This document shows positions 9,509 to 18,829 of a stretch of 64,000 nt of DNA, in pieces (the stretch's first letter is position 1; each line of letters starts with the position of its first letter). Made by a program: the position numbers and the translations under genes. The notes under the pieces are model-generated. The model saw nothing but the letters and a program-made list of their open reading frames with translations, did no database searches and was not told the origin of the DNA. The stretch spans positions 248,001-312,000 of the forward strand of contig NZ_VSZO01000002.1 of assembly GCF_008312935.1 (NCBI RefSeq), given 5' to 3'. This stretch comes from Roseiconus lacunae. Its GTDB lineage: Bacteria; Planctomycetota; Planctomycetia; Pirellulales; Pirellulaceae.

Positions 9509-12022
9509 CTAGTCTTTCGAGGCTCGATAGATCGAATGCGACTTGTTTCCGCCGGCGCGTAGGTACGCGATCAAGTCGACGATTTCTTCTTTCGTGAAGG
9601 TATCCAACAAGCCGGCAGGCATCATGCTGGCCTTCGCAGGTCGAGTCTCCTCGACAGACTCACGAACGACGTCGGTGAGCGCCGACGGATCAAGCATGTT
9701 GGTCATCACGCGAAGCTTGTTACCGCTCATGTTCACCACACGACCGACAACGATTCGCCCTTCGTCGGTTAGAAACTGAGTCGCACCGTATTGATCACTG
9801 ATCACCTGATTGGGATCGATGATCGCCGTCAGTAAATCCTTCGGGGAGAACCGTCCGCCAGCACCGGTGAGGTCCGGACCGAGGATTCCGCCTTGGATTC
9901 CCATTCGGTGACACTTGTAACACTGAGCGGCCGCGAACACTTTCTCGCCGTTAGCGAAGTCAGGTGCATCGCTTTGATCGACAACCGGAAGCAGCTCGTC
10001 AATCGTCCAATTTTTGACCAACGCCCGCTGTTCAGTTTCCCCCTCTTCCACCTTCGGCGGATTGATCACGTCGGCCAGCTTTTCTTTCAACGCCGGATCG
10101 ACGTGTTCCAAAGCCGCATTCTTGATGTTGTTGATGAATCCACCAAACGACATACCGCCACGAGCGCGTTGCAACTTACTGAACCATCCGAAGTAGTCAC
10201 GTGCCGACCCTTCATCCCAGTCGCCGGCCGAATCACGCAACGTCAGTGCATAAAAGATTTGGTTTTCCTGGCTGGGCGCGGAGGCCATCGCATCGATGAT
10301 GGCACGGGTCGCGCCGGGAGCATCGACGTACGTCAGCATCTGTGCCAGTTCACGATCGAGGTTGTCATTCCCGGAAGGGAACTGTCCCTGAATCTTGTCG
10401 ACCACTGCGGCACGCTGCTCGTCGTTAAATTCGCCGAGGCGGATAGCGACCAGCGCATACGCTCGCAATAGATCGATCTTGCCCTGGTCAGACAATTTGC
10501 CCCAATCACATTTTTCGAGCGCGCCGAGAGCGAGTGCTTGATCTGCTTTTTCACCCGTCCGGGCCAGTGCCACGACCGCGATAATCCTTGCATGATCTCC
10601 ATTGATCGAATCAAGCTGGTCTTTCCAAGCATCGGCGCCTTGGTGCTCAAGTGCGATTCGAGCGGCGAAGCGAACTCCACGGTCTTTCGACCCAAGATGC
10701 TTCATTGCCAAGCCAACGGCTTTCGGCTTTGGACCGCCAAGGTGAAACGACTCCAATCGCTTGCGAAGTTTGACGAAGCGAGCTTCCGCTTCGCCGGACT
10801 CGTTCGGCTGGTCAGCCACCGGCTCGGTTGACTGTGTGCCTGTGTACACAATTCGGTATAGACCGCTTTGCGTTTTTCGGCCACCGATCGCAAAGTACAA
10901 CGCGCCATCTTGGGGACGAACGACCAAGTCTGTCACGGGCAGTGGGGCAGCGGTCGCAAACGTTTCGTAATTGCCTGTGTAAGTACTGCCGTCGGTTTCG
11001 AGATGAACCGCATGAATATTGCCGTAGCTCCAGTCGGCGATGAACAACGCATTTTGATACTTCGCAGGGAACTTTGCGCCGTAACCAAAACAGATTCCTG
11101 TCGGTGATCCCGGCCCGATGTTGACCGCCGCGCCGAATGAGTCGGGGTAGTATGCCGGCCATTTCCCGGTGCCATTTCGCCAGCCAAATTCAGCCCCGCT
11201 GACCACGTGGTTGATACGCGTGGGGCGATACCATGGTGTACCGACATCCCATTCCATATCGGCGTCGTAGCTGAACAGGTCGCCCGATCGATTGAGCGCG
11301 ATATCGTATTCGTTGCGGAAGCCGGTCGCGATCAATTCGAAGTCGCTTCCATCGGGAGCGAACGACCCGACCCATCCGCCGGGTGCCATTCGATCGCTGG
11401 CATGCCCGCGCGCGTCGGGCATACGTCCGAGCAAGTGATCTTCGTCCCACACCTGAGGAACTCGGCTGCGTGCGATGTCTTGGGGCAACTTGGTCATGTT
11501 GCCACCGCAGGTAATGATTCGCTTGCCATCGTGCGAAAGGATCAACGCGTGTGGACCGTGTTCGCCGCCGCCTTGAAGGGGCAGGATGTGCTTGACAGAA
11601 TCGTACCGGTCATCACCGTTGGTATCTTGCAATCGGTAAACACCGTTGTCACTTTGCTTGCGACCGTTGACGTTGACGTACAGCGAATCAAAGGCGAACA
11701 GCAGCCCTTGGGCGGACTGGATCTCGACATCGAGTGCTTCGATCTTGGCTTCTTCGCCAGAGACGTCGATACGGTAAAGCGAACCATCTTGGTCGCAAGC
11801 AACCAACCGGCCTTTGGGATCGACCGTCAAGCTTACCCAGGAACCTTGTTCACGGGCGGGGACTTCGTAAACGAGTTGGACTTCGAAGCCCTCCGGAACG
11901 CTAAATTGTTCCGGCGGAGTCACTCCCAGTTTGGCGTGTGCAAATTGCGTCACGGTCGTGGCGGCGGACATCGCCATCATCACGACGAGGAAGCGAAGTG
12001 TTTTGAAAGGCCGTCTCGGCAT
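9509..12022 (-). CDS. PVC-type heme-binding CxxCH protein (membrane-bound dehydrogenase-like, HEAT repeats)
   Basis: The ATG at 12022 gives 837 residues and opens with a signal peptide (MPRRPFKTLRF, hydrophobic core, AHA cleavage site). An upstream ATG at 12079 adds 19 residues of unlikely signal sequence. Residues ~30-400 look like a six-bladed NHL/PQQ-type beta-propeller, with repeated G-DGSLYR, NG-YR, DGALYFA turns. The middle (~420-680) is helical HEAT-like. The C-terminal ~135 residues are the planctomycete/verrucomicrobial heme domain: CYKCH at ~701, then GPDLTGAGGRF and a late methionine-rich region (KASMMPAG) that may give the axial ligand. The family is exported and thought to oxidise sugars or sugar-linked substrates; actual substrates are mostly undefined. 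Two further relatives of this module occur in the window (20369-23323 and 52338-56390). Confidence 0.88.
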   Translation of the reverse strand: MPRRPFKTLRFLVVMMAMSAATTVTQFAHAKLGVTPPEQFSVPEGFEVQLVYEVPAREQGSWVSLTVDPKGRLVACDQDGSLYRIDVSGEEAKIEALDVEIQSAQGLLFAFDSLYVNVNGRKQSDNGVYRLQDTNGDDRYDSVKHILPLQGGGEHGPHALILSHDGKRIITCGGNMTKLPQDIARSRVPQVWDEDHLLGRMPDARGHASDRMAPGGWVGSFAPDGSDFELIATGFRNEYDIALNRSGDLFSYDADMEWDVGTPWYRPTRINHVVSGAEFGWRNGTGKWPAYYPDSFGAAVNIGPGSPTGICFGYGAKFPAKYQNALFIADWSYGNIHAVHLETDGSTYTGNYETFATAAPLPVTDLVVRPQDGALYFAIGGRKTQSGLYRIVYTGTQSTEPVADQPNESGEAEARFVKLRKRLESFHLGGPKPKAVGLAMKHLGSKDRGVRFAARIALEHQGADAWKDQLDSINGDHARIIAVVALARTGEKADQALALGALEKCDWGKLSDQGKIDLLRAYALVAIRLGEFNDEQRAAVVDKIQGQFPSGNDNLDRELAQMLTYVDAPGATRAIIDAMASAPSQENQIFYALTLRDSAGDWDEGSARDYFGWFSKLQRARGGMSFGGFINNIKNAALEHVDPALKEKLADVINPPKVEEGETEQRALVKNWTIDELLPVVDQSDAPDFANGEKVFAAAQCYKCHRMGIQGGILGPDLTGAGGRFSPKDLLTAIIDPNQVISDQYGATQFLTDEGRIVVGRVVNMSGNKLRVMTNMLDPSALTDVVRESVEETRPAKASMMPAGLLDTFTKEEIVDLIAYLRAGGNKSHSIYRASKD

Positions 12023-12414
12023 TCGTTTGAACTCACGATTGAGGTGGTTAGAAAACGTTGTTGGACAGGCCCGCCGCATTTAACTATCACAGGTGCCGAA
12101 TCGTCGGCTGGGAGAGTGAAATGCAAGGTATCCGGAGGGGCCGGACAGATTTCCTGGCCATGATTGATTTGCCTCCGGAGGAACGTCGGACGTCGGCACG
12201 CCACCTGTCTTTTTTGGAAGATTTTTTTCCAAACGAACAAAACGTGGGGGCGAGAGGTGGCCAACCGAGCGAGGCGGGAAGATCCCCATCATAGCCACAT
12301 AAAGGCCCGCTGGGCAACGCTAAGTAGACGCCGACGGTAGCCTGAAGTTCACACGCCGTCCCGCCCGGCAGAGGGTCGCCGGCTAGTCAGGCAAATTGCC
12401 GCGTACATTTTGCT
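12023..12414. promoter_or_regulatory. Divergent promoter region with an inverted repeat
   Basis: About 390 bp separate the heme protein start (minus) from the putative PEPCK start (plus). An 8-bp inverted repeat, TCCGGAGG at 12131-12138 and CCTCCGGA at 12172-12179, brackets 33 bp holding two GGCC blocks. It could be an operator or an RNA hairpin. I could not assign -35/-10 boxes. Confidence 0.35.
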
Positions 12415-15400
12415 ATGTTGATCGATGAAACGTCCTCGTCGCCTCTAACCAACCGGACCTCTATGTCATTGATCAGTGAAAATCTATCGTTGTTTCGCGA
12501 ACCGAAAGATTTACAGCGTTCAGTGGGCTGGTACCGCTCGGTGACAAACGATCCGGCCGAACGCGAAAACCTGCGAACCTATTTGGAATTGCAATTGGCG
12601 TCGGCGGGTTTGTTGTCCGCACACAGCGAAGACGCGAACTCAATGACTGAGTTTTCGAGTGAAATTCTTGGCAGTATCCGGGAAAAGGCTCGGCTGCTTG
12701 CTTCGCACCGAGCCCCGATCGATCAACGAATCGAAACGTTCCTCAATCGGTACTTTGCCGACTGCACCGAAGGCAAGGAGCTGCACGTCCCCAGTGGCAC
12801 GTTGGTTTTGGACCGTCACGGGATGGCCCGTGAATTGAGCCTGCCCTTCGATGGTGATGAATTCAGCAACGACTTGGTCAGTTCCTATCGCTGTGCCAAC
12901 GGGATTTTGAATAACCCGCGGGCCGATCGCCGAACCACCGCCGGGACATTCCACGTGGTCCAAGGTGGATTGCCGATCCCAGGCGATAAACGCGCCGTGC
13001 CGATGAATGTGTTCGTCAATTTGTTCCGAGCGGCGATGTCGCCGCCCGATGATTTGATGACGCTGCCCTACACCAGCCAAGCCGACTCGCCGGCGAAGAC
13101 CTGGGTATCACTGTTGCTGCGGCCTTTGGTTTGTCCCGAGGTCCCTGGTTTCACCGAAGCGAAACGCATGGAAGTTCGCTTCTTCGCCCCCGGTTGCTTG
13201 ATCAGCAATCTGGACTTCGTCGAATCGATCTTTGGCAACGCAGGCGATCCGTTGATCCCCGCCAACGACGCCGGATTGGACGTCCATGGTTGGACCGGGC
13301 ACACCGGCTGCGTGATTTTGGCACCGCACCTAACCAAGTTGACTAAGAAAGAACTCGGCCTGCCGCCAATCAGCGAAGCAACCGAACGCCAGAAAGCAGA
13401 TGGCATGTGCTGGAGCGATGAGTCGGAACTGTATAACAACGGCACCGCATTCAAGCTCACTTGCCGTGACCGCAGCGGAGTGGTCGTGACGCTGATCGCC
13501 GACAACTACTACGGCTATTGCAAAAAGGAAGTCAAAACGCAAATCAGTTACGCCTGCAATTTGATGGGGCGAGCCGAGGAAGAACATGCCGGTGGTGCGT
13601 TGGCGTTCGCGTCCTATTCGTTGGGCGAAGAATTCCAAGTCGATAGCCAACGGTATAACGGCCGAACATTTGCCGACGTTTCCCGTGATTACGCCGATTT
13701 CATCGACGTCCAACCGGAAGGTTATGGCATCGACAAAAACGACAGTTCGATCATTTACATCCCCGAAAACGCCAAAGCAACGCTCGCCGAACGTTGCATC
13801 AAATGGACGCGTGACGGCAAAGAGCACCGGATTCGGCTGCGTCCCGAGCAAATTTACATCGCCCCGAGCGGCTACAAAATTCGACTCGAAAAACACCCCA
13901 ACGCCCCGTCATGGCGTTTGGTCGGCACCGTCGGCGAAGGCATCTACTGCCATAAACCGTGTACGGTCAGCGGCGGCGGTAAAAGCGAAATCAGCAAGAG
14001 CCTTCGCGATTACATGCTCTACGGTCCGATCTTCATCGGCGAACGCGAGAGCGACTTCGCCAAGCTGGACGAGATTTTCGAGCGAGATTATTCCGACCGC
14101 TGGAGTGACAGCTACACCGGGCGGACGGACTACACCGACGGCCCCAGCCGCAGCGTGCTGAATTACCAACGCAGCCTGGGAAGTGTGATCAAACTGCTCA
14201 CTCCGTCGCCCGATTACAACGACAAATACAACGAATGGTTGGCGACCATCCCGCCGCACGTTTATTCGATGGCGTTGATCATCAAGCGTTTCACCGGTGA
14301 GACTCACGACGAAAATTGGCGTGATCGATTCGGCGTCGACATCGTCAACGGTGTTCCCGGTCATGAACTGAAAATCGGCGAGCGATCTCTGGTCGGGACA
14401 TACCTCCGCGTCGGATTGGATCAATCGCGTTGGCGAACGTTCAAGCTGCGGCAAGATTTCATCGCCGCCGCCAAGGTCCAGCGTGAAGACGACATCAGCG
14501 CAAGCACCGTCGTGCCCGCCGATCGCTTGGAAACGGTTGGCAAGAACCTGGACGATACCCATAGCTACAAGTTTGTCGAGAACTGCGAATATCGCCTGTT
14601 CCAACGTCCCGACGATGCCATTCACCGTGGCTTGGACAAGCAAACTGAATTTGATCTGTCCCAGTCGGGCAACTTCATCAGTAACTTTCACCCACTGACA
14701 ACAGAAGAAGTTCGCGAGATCGTCGATGACTCGATCGAATTCGATAAGTTTACCGCCCCGGTTCAAGAGCTTTTGCAAAATGCGGCACGCCGCGGCGATA
14801 GCTTTGTCGTCAGCACGTCGGACCCGCGTTTGGTCGATGGGAAACGGACCAAAAACCCGCGGTATCTACAGGATCGTCCCGACTTGGTTAACGCCCGGGA
14901 CACCTACGTCGCCCGCCGCGGCGTGCAGTTCCATCGCGGACTGAAAGCGGATGACCCGATCCATCTGCCTGTCGGTGCGGTCCTCGGCGGTCGCCGAAAC
15001 AACCCGCCGGACAAAGAAGCCGGTATCCGTTCGCTCGCCGTGTACTCGCCGGTTCATTACCAGGAGTTACCCGAACTGGTCATGGACTACCTTTGCTCAC
15101 TGACCGGGAAGAGCCCCAGCACGACCGGCGCAGGAAGCGAAGGGGCACTGACCAAAGGGCCGTTCAATGCGTTGATGCCATCGACCGATTTGAACAACAT
15201 GATCGTGGCGATGATCTTGACCGAGCTAGGTGGTTTTAGCACTGCCGCCGGTCACGTCGGGCCACGCTATGAAGTAGGGCACGACATCTCGCTGTTGATT
15301 CCCGAGATCTGGTGCCGACTGTCGCCCGAAGAACGCCGTCCCGAAAAAATGATCGAAGACGGCATGCTGGAAAAAATCGAAGACTTTGAGCACAACGGTG

Positions 15401-16011
15401 AATCGATTCCCGCCAGCCGGCTCGGCTATCGGATCACCAACCGATTCGTCCGTAAGTACATGGCGAGAATCTTTGATAACCCTAGCAAGGTATTCAGCGA
15501 AGAAATTCTCAAACCAGAACTTCAGGACATGGAGTCTTTCGCCGACGGAATCTTGCACATCGCCGAAGCCCAGCAGCGGGTCGCGAAGCGGTACTTCGAA
15601 GACGGCGGCTATGAACTCGCGTGTCCTCCGCTTCGCGCGATTTTGAGCATCTTGGTTGAAGGCACCTACGAAGGAAAGACGATCGCCGATCCCGAGGTCC
15701 GAGATCTCTTCACGCTCGAAAATATGCTTAACAGTGATTGGTACCAACGCCGATTGGTCGAGCAGCGCGATCGAGACGTTCAGCACTGGAAAGATTTCAT
15801 CGATCGAATCGAGCGATACCTCAAGTCACTCGGGGACCATAAACCAATGGCTCAGTTGAACCTTGAGACCCGTTTGAAGTACGCGAAGGAACAGCTCGCC
15901 AACGCAGAGTCGGAAAGCTATGTCGCTAGTTTGCGAGGTACGCTCGGTGCCGACCCAATGCGCGTCTCCGCAAACGATCCGGTGATGGCCGATAAATTGG
16001 CCGGGGTTTAA
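12415..16011 (+). CDS. Putative diphosphate-dependent phosphoenolpyruvate carboxykinase (PPi-PEPCK)
   Basis: A 1,198-residue cytosolic protein; ATG 12463 (residue 17) is an equally good start. It lacks a signal peptide and membrane segments. Two areas recall the PEPCK fold. Residues 364-394 read NYYGYCKKE...EEEHAGG: a Lys pair (K370/K371) and H391 20 residues later, the same spacing as the Mn-ligand pair K244/H264 of rat GTP-PEPCK. A P-loop-like SGGGKS lies at 519-524 (K523). The length fits the PPi-type PEPCK class (about 1,100-1,200 residues), roughly twice the ATP- or GTP-type enzymes. That enzyme converts PEP + CO2 + Pi to oxaloacetate + PPi, reversibly. The assignment is from memory of the family, not a search; a different PEPCK-like or uncharacterised protein remains possible. 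A strong hairpin terminator follows the stop. Confidence 0.6.
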   Translation: MLIDETSSSPLTNRTSMSLISENLSLFREPKDLQRSVGWYRSVTNDPAERENLRTYLELQLASAGLLSAHSEDANSMTEFSSEILGSIREKARLLASHRAPIDQRIETFLNRYFADCTEGKELHVPSGTLVLDRHGMARELSLPFDGDEFSNDLVSSYRCANGILNNPRADRRTTAGTFHVVQGGLPIPGDKRAVPMNVFVNLFRAAMSPPDDLMTLPYTSQADSPAKTWVSLLLRPLVCPEVPGFTEAKRMEVRFFAPGCLISNLDFVESIFGNAGDPLIPANDAGLDVHGWTGHTGCVILAPHLTKLTKKELGLPPISEATERQKADGMCWSDESELYNNGTAFKLTCRDRSGVVVTLIADNYYGYCKKEVKTQISYACNLMGRAEEEHAGGALAFASYSLGEEFQVDSQRYNGRTFADVSRDYADFIDVQPEGYGIDKNDSSIIYIPENAKATLAERCIKWTRDGKEHRIRLRPEQIYIAPSGYKIRLEKHPNAPSWRLVGTVGEGIYCHKPCTVSGGGKSEISKSLRDYMLYGPIFIGERESDFAKLDEIFERDYSDRWSDSYTGRTDYTDGPSRSVLNYQRSLGSVIKLLTPSPDYNDKYNEWLATIPPHVYSMALIIKRFTGETHDENWRDRFGVDIVNGVPGHELKIGERSLVGTYLRVGLDQSRWRTFKLRQDFIAAAKVQREDDISASTVVPADRLETVGKNLDDTHSYKFVENCEYRLFQRPDDAIHRGLDKQTEFDLSQSGNFISNFHPLTTEEVREIVDDSIEFDKFTAPVQELLQNAARRGDSFVVSTSDPRLVDGKRTKNPRYLQDRPDLVNARDTYVARRGVQFHRGLKADDPIHLPVGAVLGGRRNNPPDKEAGIRSLAVYSPVHYQELPELVMDYLCSLTGKSPSTTGAGSEGALTKGPFNALMPSTDLNNMIVAMILTELGGFSTAAGHVGPRYEVGHDISLLIPEIWCRLSPEERRPEKMIEDGMLEKIEDFEHNGESIPASRLGYRITNRFVRKYMARIFDNPSKVFSEEILKPELQDMESFADGILHIAEAQQRVAKRYFEDGGYELACPPLRAILSILVEGTYEGKTIADPEVRDLFTLENMLNSDWYQRRLVEQRDRDVQHWKDFIDRIERYLKSLGDHKPMAQLNLETRLKYAKEQLANAESESYVASLRGTLGADPMRVSANDPVMADKLAGV

Positions 16012-16122
16012 GGCTAACGCTGATGAGTGCAGATCAATACCGGCGAGCATGAACCATGCCGACGGTTGCGTCATCTGTCAGGCTTAGCATTTGACCTACT
16101 TAGCATCTGGCAAACCACACAA

Positions 16123-16156
16123 AAGGCGATCGCGGGAACGTGCCCGCGGTCGCCTT
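16123..16156. terminator. Hairpin terminator between convergent genes
   Basis: A 14-bp stem with one G:U pair (16123-16136 with 16143-16156) closes a 6-nt loop; CGTTTGT follows. It lies 112 bp after the PEPCK-like stop and 19 bp from the stop of the converging FG-GAP gene, so it can serve both. Confidence 0.7.
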
Positions 16157-16174
16157 CGTTTGTAAAACGATGAA

Positions 16175-18088
16175 TCAATCGTTTACGGGGCGGATGATTA
16201 AACAATCCAGACCAAACATCATCGACTGTTTGGCCCTGGGATTCGCGCCGGCGATTTGCACTCGCAATCGATGGCTTCCGACGGCGCTAAATTCTCCCAG
16301 CGAAATTCGTCCGGTGGTCTCGACATTCGATTCGTATAGGTCAATGGGATCACCCAACGTTTCGTCGTCGATTAGAAACTGAACGATCCCATAGTCACGA
16401 GCGCAGGTCAGGATTGCCTCCAGCTTGACGCTTCCGGCCAGTTCCGGGAGGTCGATCGTCAACGTGTCACCTCGGGTTGCACCGGTCCAAAAAAGCTGTG
16501 CGTCGCCGCTCCAGTGATCTCCGCCGAATCCGCTCATCGATTGCGATCGGACTGCTCCCGCCGAAACTTCGGGCTTCAGTGCTTCGCCTTCGATTAAATT
16601 TGCGTTCCCAGACGCGAGTCGAATCCCGCCTGACTTTGGGCCGCGTTTGCGACTGACATTTTCGAGCGATGGTAGCTTGGGACCGTCGTACAACTTTGGC
16701 TGCGCGGCATCCCAAACCGCTTGGCTAACCGATGTCGCACGGTGTAGCAACACGTGGCCACCTTTCATTCCGCCAAGGACAATGTCTGGAAGATCGTCAT
16801 GGTTGACGTCAACGACGTTCACTTGGCGACCAATGCCGGTGTCGGAAGCCGCTCGATAGGGGATCCAATTGACGCCCTGTTCGGATCGTTCCAGCTTGAA
16901 CCAATAAACCACCGCGCCGGCGTCCCACATTGGACTCTGGCGATGGTGGGACCAGTAAGTCTTGCCGGTCACGATGTCTTTCAATCCGTCACCGTCAATA
17001 TCGGAGAGGGCGACCGAATGAAGTTCACTGAATAACACCCCATAGCGATTTTCAGCCGGGTGCGAGCCCATGATCAGGTGCTGTTTAAAAGTGATTTGGC
17101 CGTTGTCTCGAATTTGCTCGTACCAGGAAAGGCCAAAGTCATGTGCGGCTTCACTGGTGATCACGTCATTGTCCCCATCCCCGTCGACGTCATAAGCGAA
17201 CATTTCGGCGCCGCCGTATGCGGTACTAAACTTGATTTCGTGGCGCCGCCAGCGTGTCGTCGTTGCCGACTTCGATGGTTGCTCAAGCCAGCCTCCCGCG
17301 AAAAGGATGTCATTCAAGCCATCTCCATTGATGTCCCCCACACCCAACCCATGACCGAACCGTGACGCCGCGATTTGTTCGGACACGGGGTGAAACGTCC
17401 AGGGCTTCAATCCGTCTTTCCAATCGATCGTCGCAAATCCGTACATCCCGTCACGCGTACAAACCAGTTCGGGACGTTCGTCGCCAACAATGTCCACCAA
17501 TTGCGGTGACTCATTGGAGACCCAATCGATCACCTGATGTTGTTTCCAATGTGAATCATGGTATTCCTTGCCGTTCGCGTCCGACCCAGGATTTTCGTAG
17601 ACGGACGCAGGCGTTCCCGGAAAGCCGACGACGAAAATATCCGCATGACCGTCGCCGCTGAAATCGTTGACCCACGAAAAGAAATTGTCCGCATAGCGGT
17701 TTCGATCCTGCGGGACCGGCTTGCGAATTTCATGCTTGGCCTGAAAATCGGGACCGGCAAACCAATACGGTCCGTAAACGATGTCCATCTCTCCGTCGCC
17801 GTTGATATCGCCCGCCCCGGCGCCTTCGGAAAAATAGGTGTCGGTCAGTTCCACCGTCTCAAACGTATGGATCGTTTTATCTTCTGCCTGAAGCGGTGAC
17901 TCACCGAAAACTGAAATGCTCAACAATCCTGTGCCGCAAAAGACAAAAAGCAGACGAGCGAGACGAACGTGGTCCGCATCTTCGTGTCTGATAAAGTGAC
18001 GACGTGGCGAATGATCCACACGCCTCTTCACCCGTCGATAAACAGATAATCTTAAGAGTTCGATTAAAGAAGAAACTCGACGATTCAC
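16175..18088 (-). CDS. Exported FG-GAP/VCBS repeat protein
   Basis: A 637-residue protein from a GTG start, with a hydrophobic export segment at ~44-62 (LLFVFCGTGLLSISVFG) after a long basic leader; the true start may be further in. The body carries calcium-binding FG-GAP/VCBS repeats, seen as recurring DxDGDG-type loops: GDINGDGEMDIVYG, GDINGDGLNDILFAG, DVDGDGDNDVIT, DIDGDGLKDIVTG, DVNHDDLPDIVLG. These fold as an integrin-like beta-propeller. The last ~120 residues form a separate beta-sandwich (LPELAGSVKLEAILTCA ... GSHRLRVQIAGANP) resembling a carbohydrate-binding or galactose-binding-like module. Such proteins are abundant in planctomycetes and thought to act at the cell surface; the ligand is unknown. 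It converges on the PEPCK-like gene. Confidence 0.82.
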   Translation of the reverse strand: MNRRVSSLIELLRLSVYRRVKRRVDHSPRRHFIRHEDADHVRLARLLFVFCGTGLLSISVFGESPLQAEDKTIHTFETVELTDTYFSEGAGAGDINGDGEMDIVYGPYWFAGPDFQAKHEIRKPVPQDRNRYADNFFSWVNDFSGDGHADIFVVGFPGTPASVYENPGSDANGKEYHDSHWKQHQVIDWVSNESPQLVDIVGDERPELVCTRDGMYGFATIDWKDGLKPWTFHPVSEQIAASRFGHGLGVGDINGDGLNDILFAGGWLEQPSKSATTTRWRRHEIKFSTAYGGAEMFAYDVDGDGDNDVITSEAAHDFGLSWYEQIRDNGQITFKQHLIMGSHPAENRYGVLFSELHSVALSDIDGDGLKDIVTGKTYWSHHRQSPMWDAGAVVYWFKLERSEQGVNWIPYRAASDTGIGRQVNVVDVNHDDLPDIVLGGMKGGHVLLHRATSVSQAVWDAAQPKLYDGPKLPSLENVSRKRGPKSGGIRLASGNANLIEGEALKPEVSAGAVRSQSMSGFGGDHWSGDAQLFWTGATRGDTLTIDLPELAGSVKLEAILTCARDYGIVQFLIDDETLGDPIDLYESNVETTGRISLGEFSAVGSHRLRVQIAGANPRAKQSMMFGLDCLIIRPVND

Positions 18089-18263
18089 AGCGAGGCACCT
18101 CGTTCATTGGTGAAAGTGAATTTAGGCGGGATGGACGATCTTAACGCCATTTCACGACCAGATGTCGGGAATCTGGCCTCCTCGGGCTCGGAAACTCCAC
18201 GAACGATTCTTGTCACGACCTCTCGCTTTCGGCTTCATCCTCTCAATTCAGTAGGAACATTCG

Positions 18264-18764
18264 ATGTCCACGATTGACTATATTCGGCGCAGTCTGCAAA
18301 CCAGCCGAAACCTAACGCTGGCGTTGATCGATGATCTAAAAGACGCGCCGATGCAGGTTCCAACAACCAACGGAGGCAATCCACCGATCTGGATTCTCGG
18401 GCACCTGACCTACGGCGAGGCGAATATTGTCGAAAGCATCATCGAAGGGAAACCAAATCCACTGCTATCGTGGGACGCGACGTTTGGCGCCGGAAAAGAG
18501 CCTTCAACCGAACTGGAATCCTATCCGCCGTGGGACGAACTTCGCGAAGCCTTCGAAACCGTGCGTGAGAAGACACTTGCGTTGTTAGATCGCCTTGACG
18601 ACGCAGATTTGGAAAAACCGGTAAAGAAGTGCCCCGAGGGCCGTGAGGATTTCTTTGGAACGATTGAACAATGCATGATGGTGCTGACGCTTCACCCTTT
18701 GATGCACTATGGCCAACTCACCGACTCACGACGGGTTTTGGGACGAGCGCCGTTGCGAAGATAA
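18264..18764 (+). CDS. DinB-like putative metal-dependent protein
   Basis: A 166-residue protein with the four-helix DinB/YfiT-like pattern. The N-terminal helix is followed by WILGHLTYGEANIVE (His about residue 47) and a C-terminal HPLMHYGQLTDSRR with two more His. In this superfamily three histidines bind a divalent metal, and members include bacillithiol/mycothiol-dependent transferases and stress proteins. Here the exact reaction is unknown. It has no export signal. It stands alone, between the FG-GAP gene (divergent) and the DUF1501 gene (convergent), so is probably monocistronic. Confidence 0.75.
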   Translation: MSTIDYIRRSLQTSRNLTLALIDDLKDAPMQVPTTNGGNPPIWILGHLTYGEANIVESIIEGKPNPLLSWDATFGAGKEPSTELESYPPWDELREAFETVREKTLALLDRLDDADLEKPVKKCPEGREDFFGTIEQCMMVLTLHPLMHYGQLTDSRRVLGRAPLRR

Positions 18765-18829
18765 CGGATCGATCTTATTGGTCCTGCGTCGATCGTCGCA
18801 CCAACGAACGCCCGCCCCCAAGCCCCATG

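Noticed and set aside
11207..12163. 318-residue plus-strand frame opposite the heme-binding protein
   Set aside because: Antisense to an exported heme protein with signal peptide and CxxCH; no independent support.
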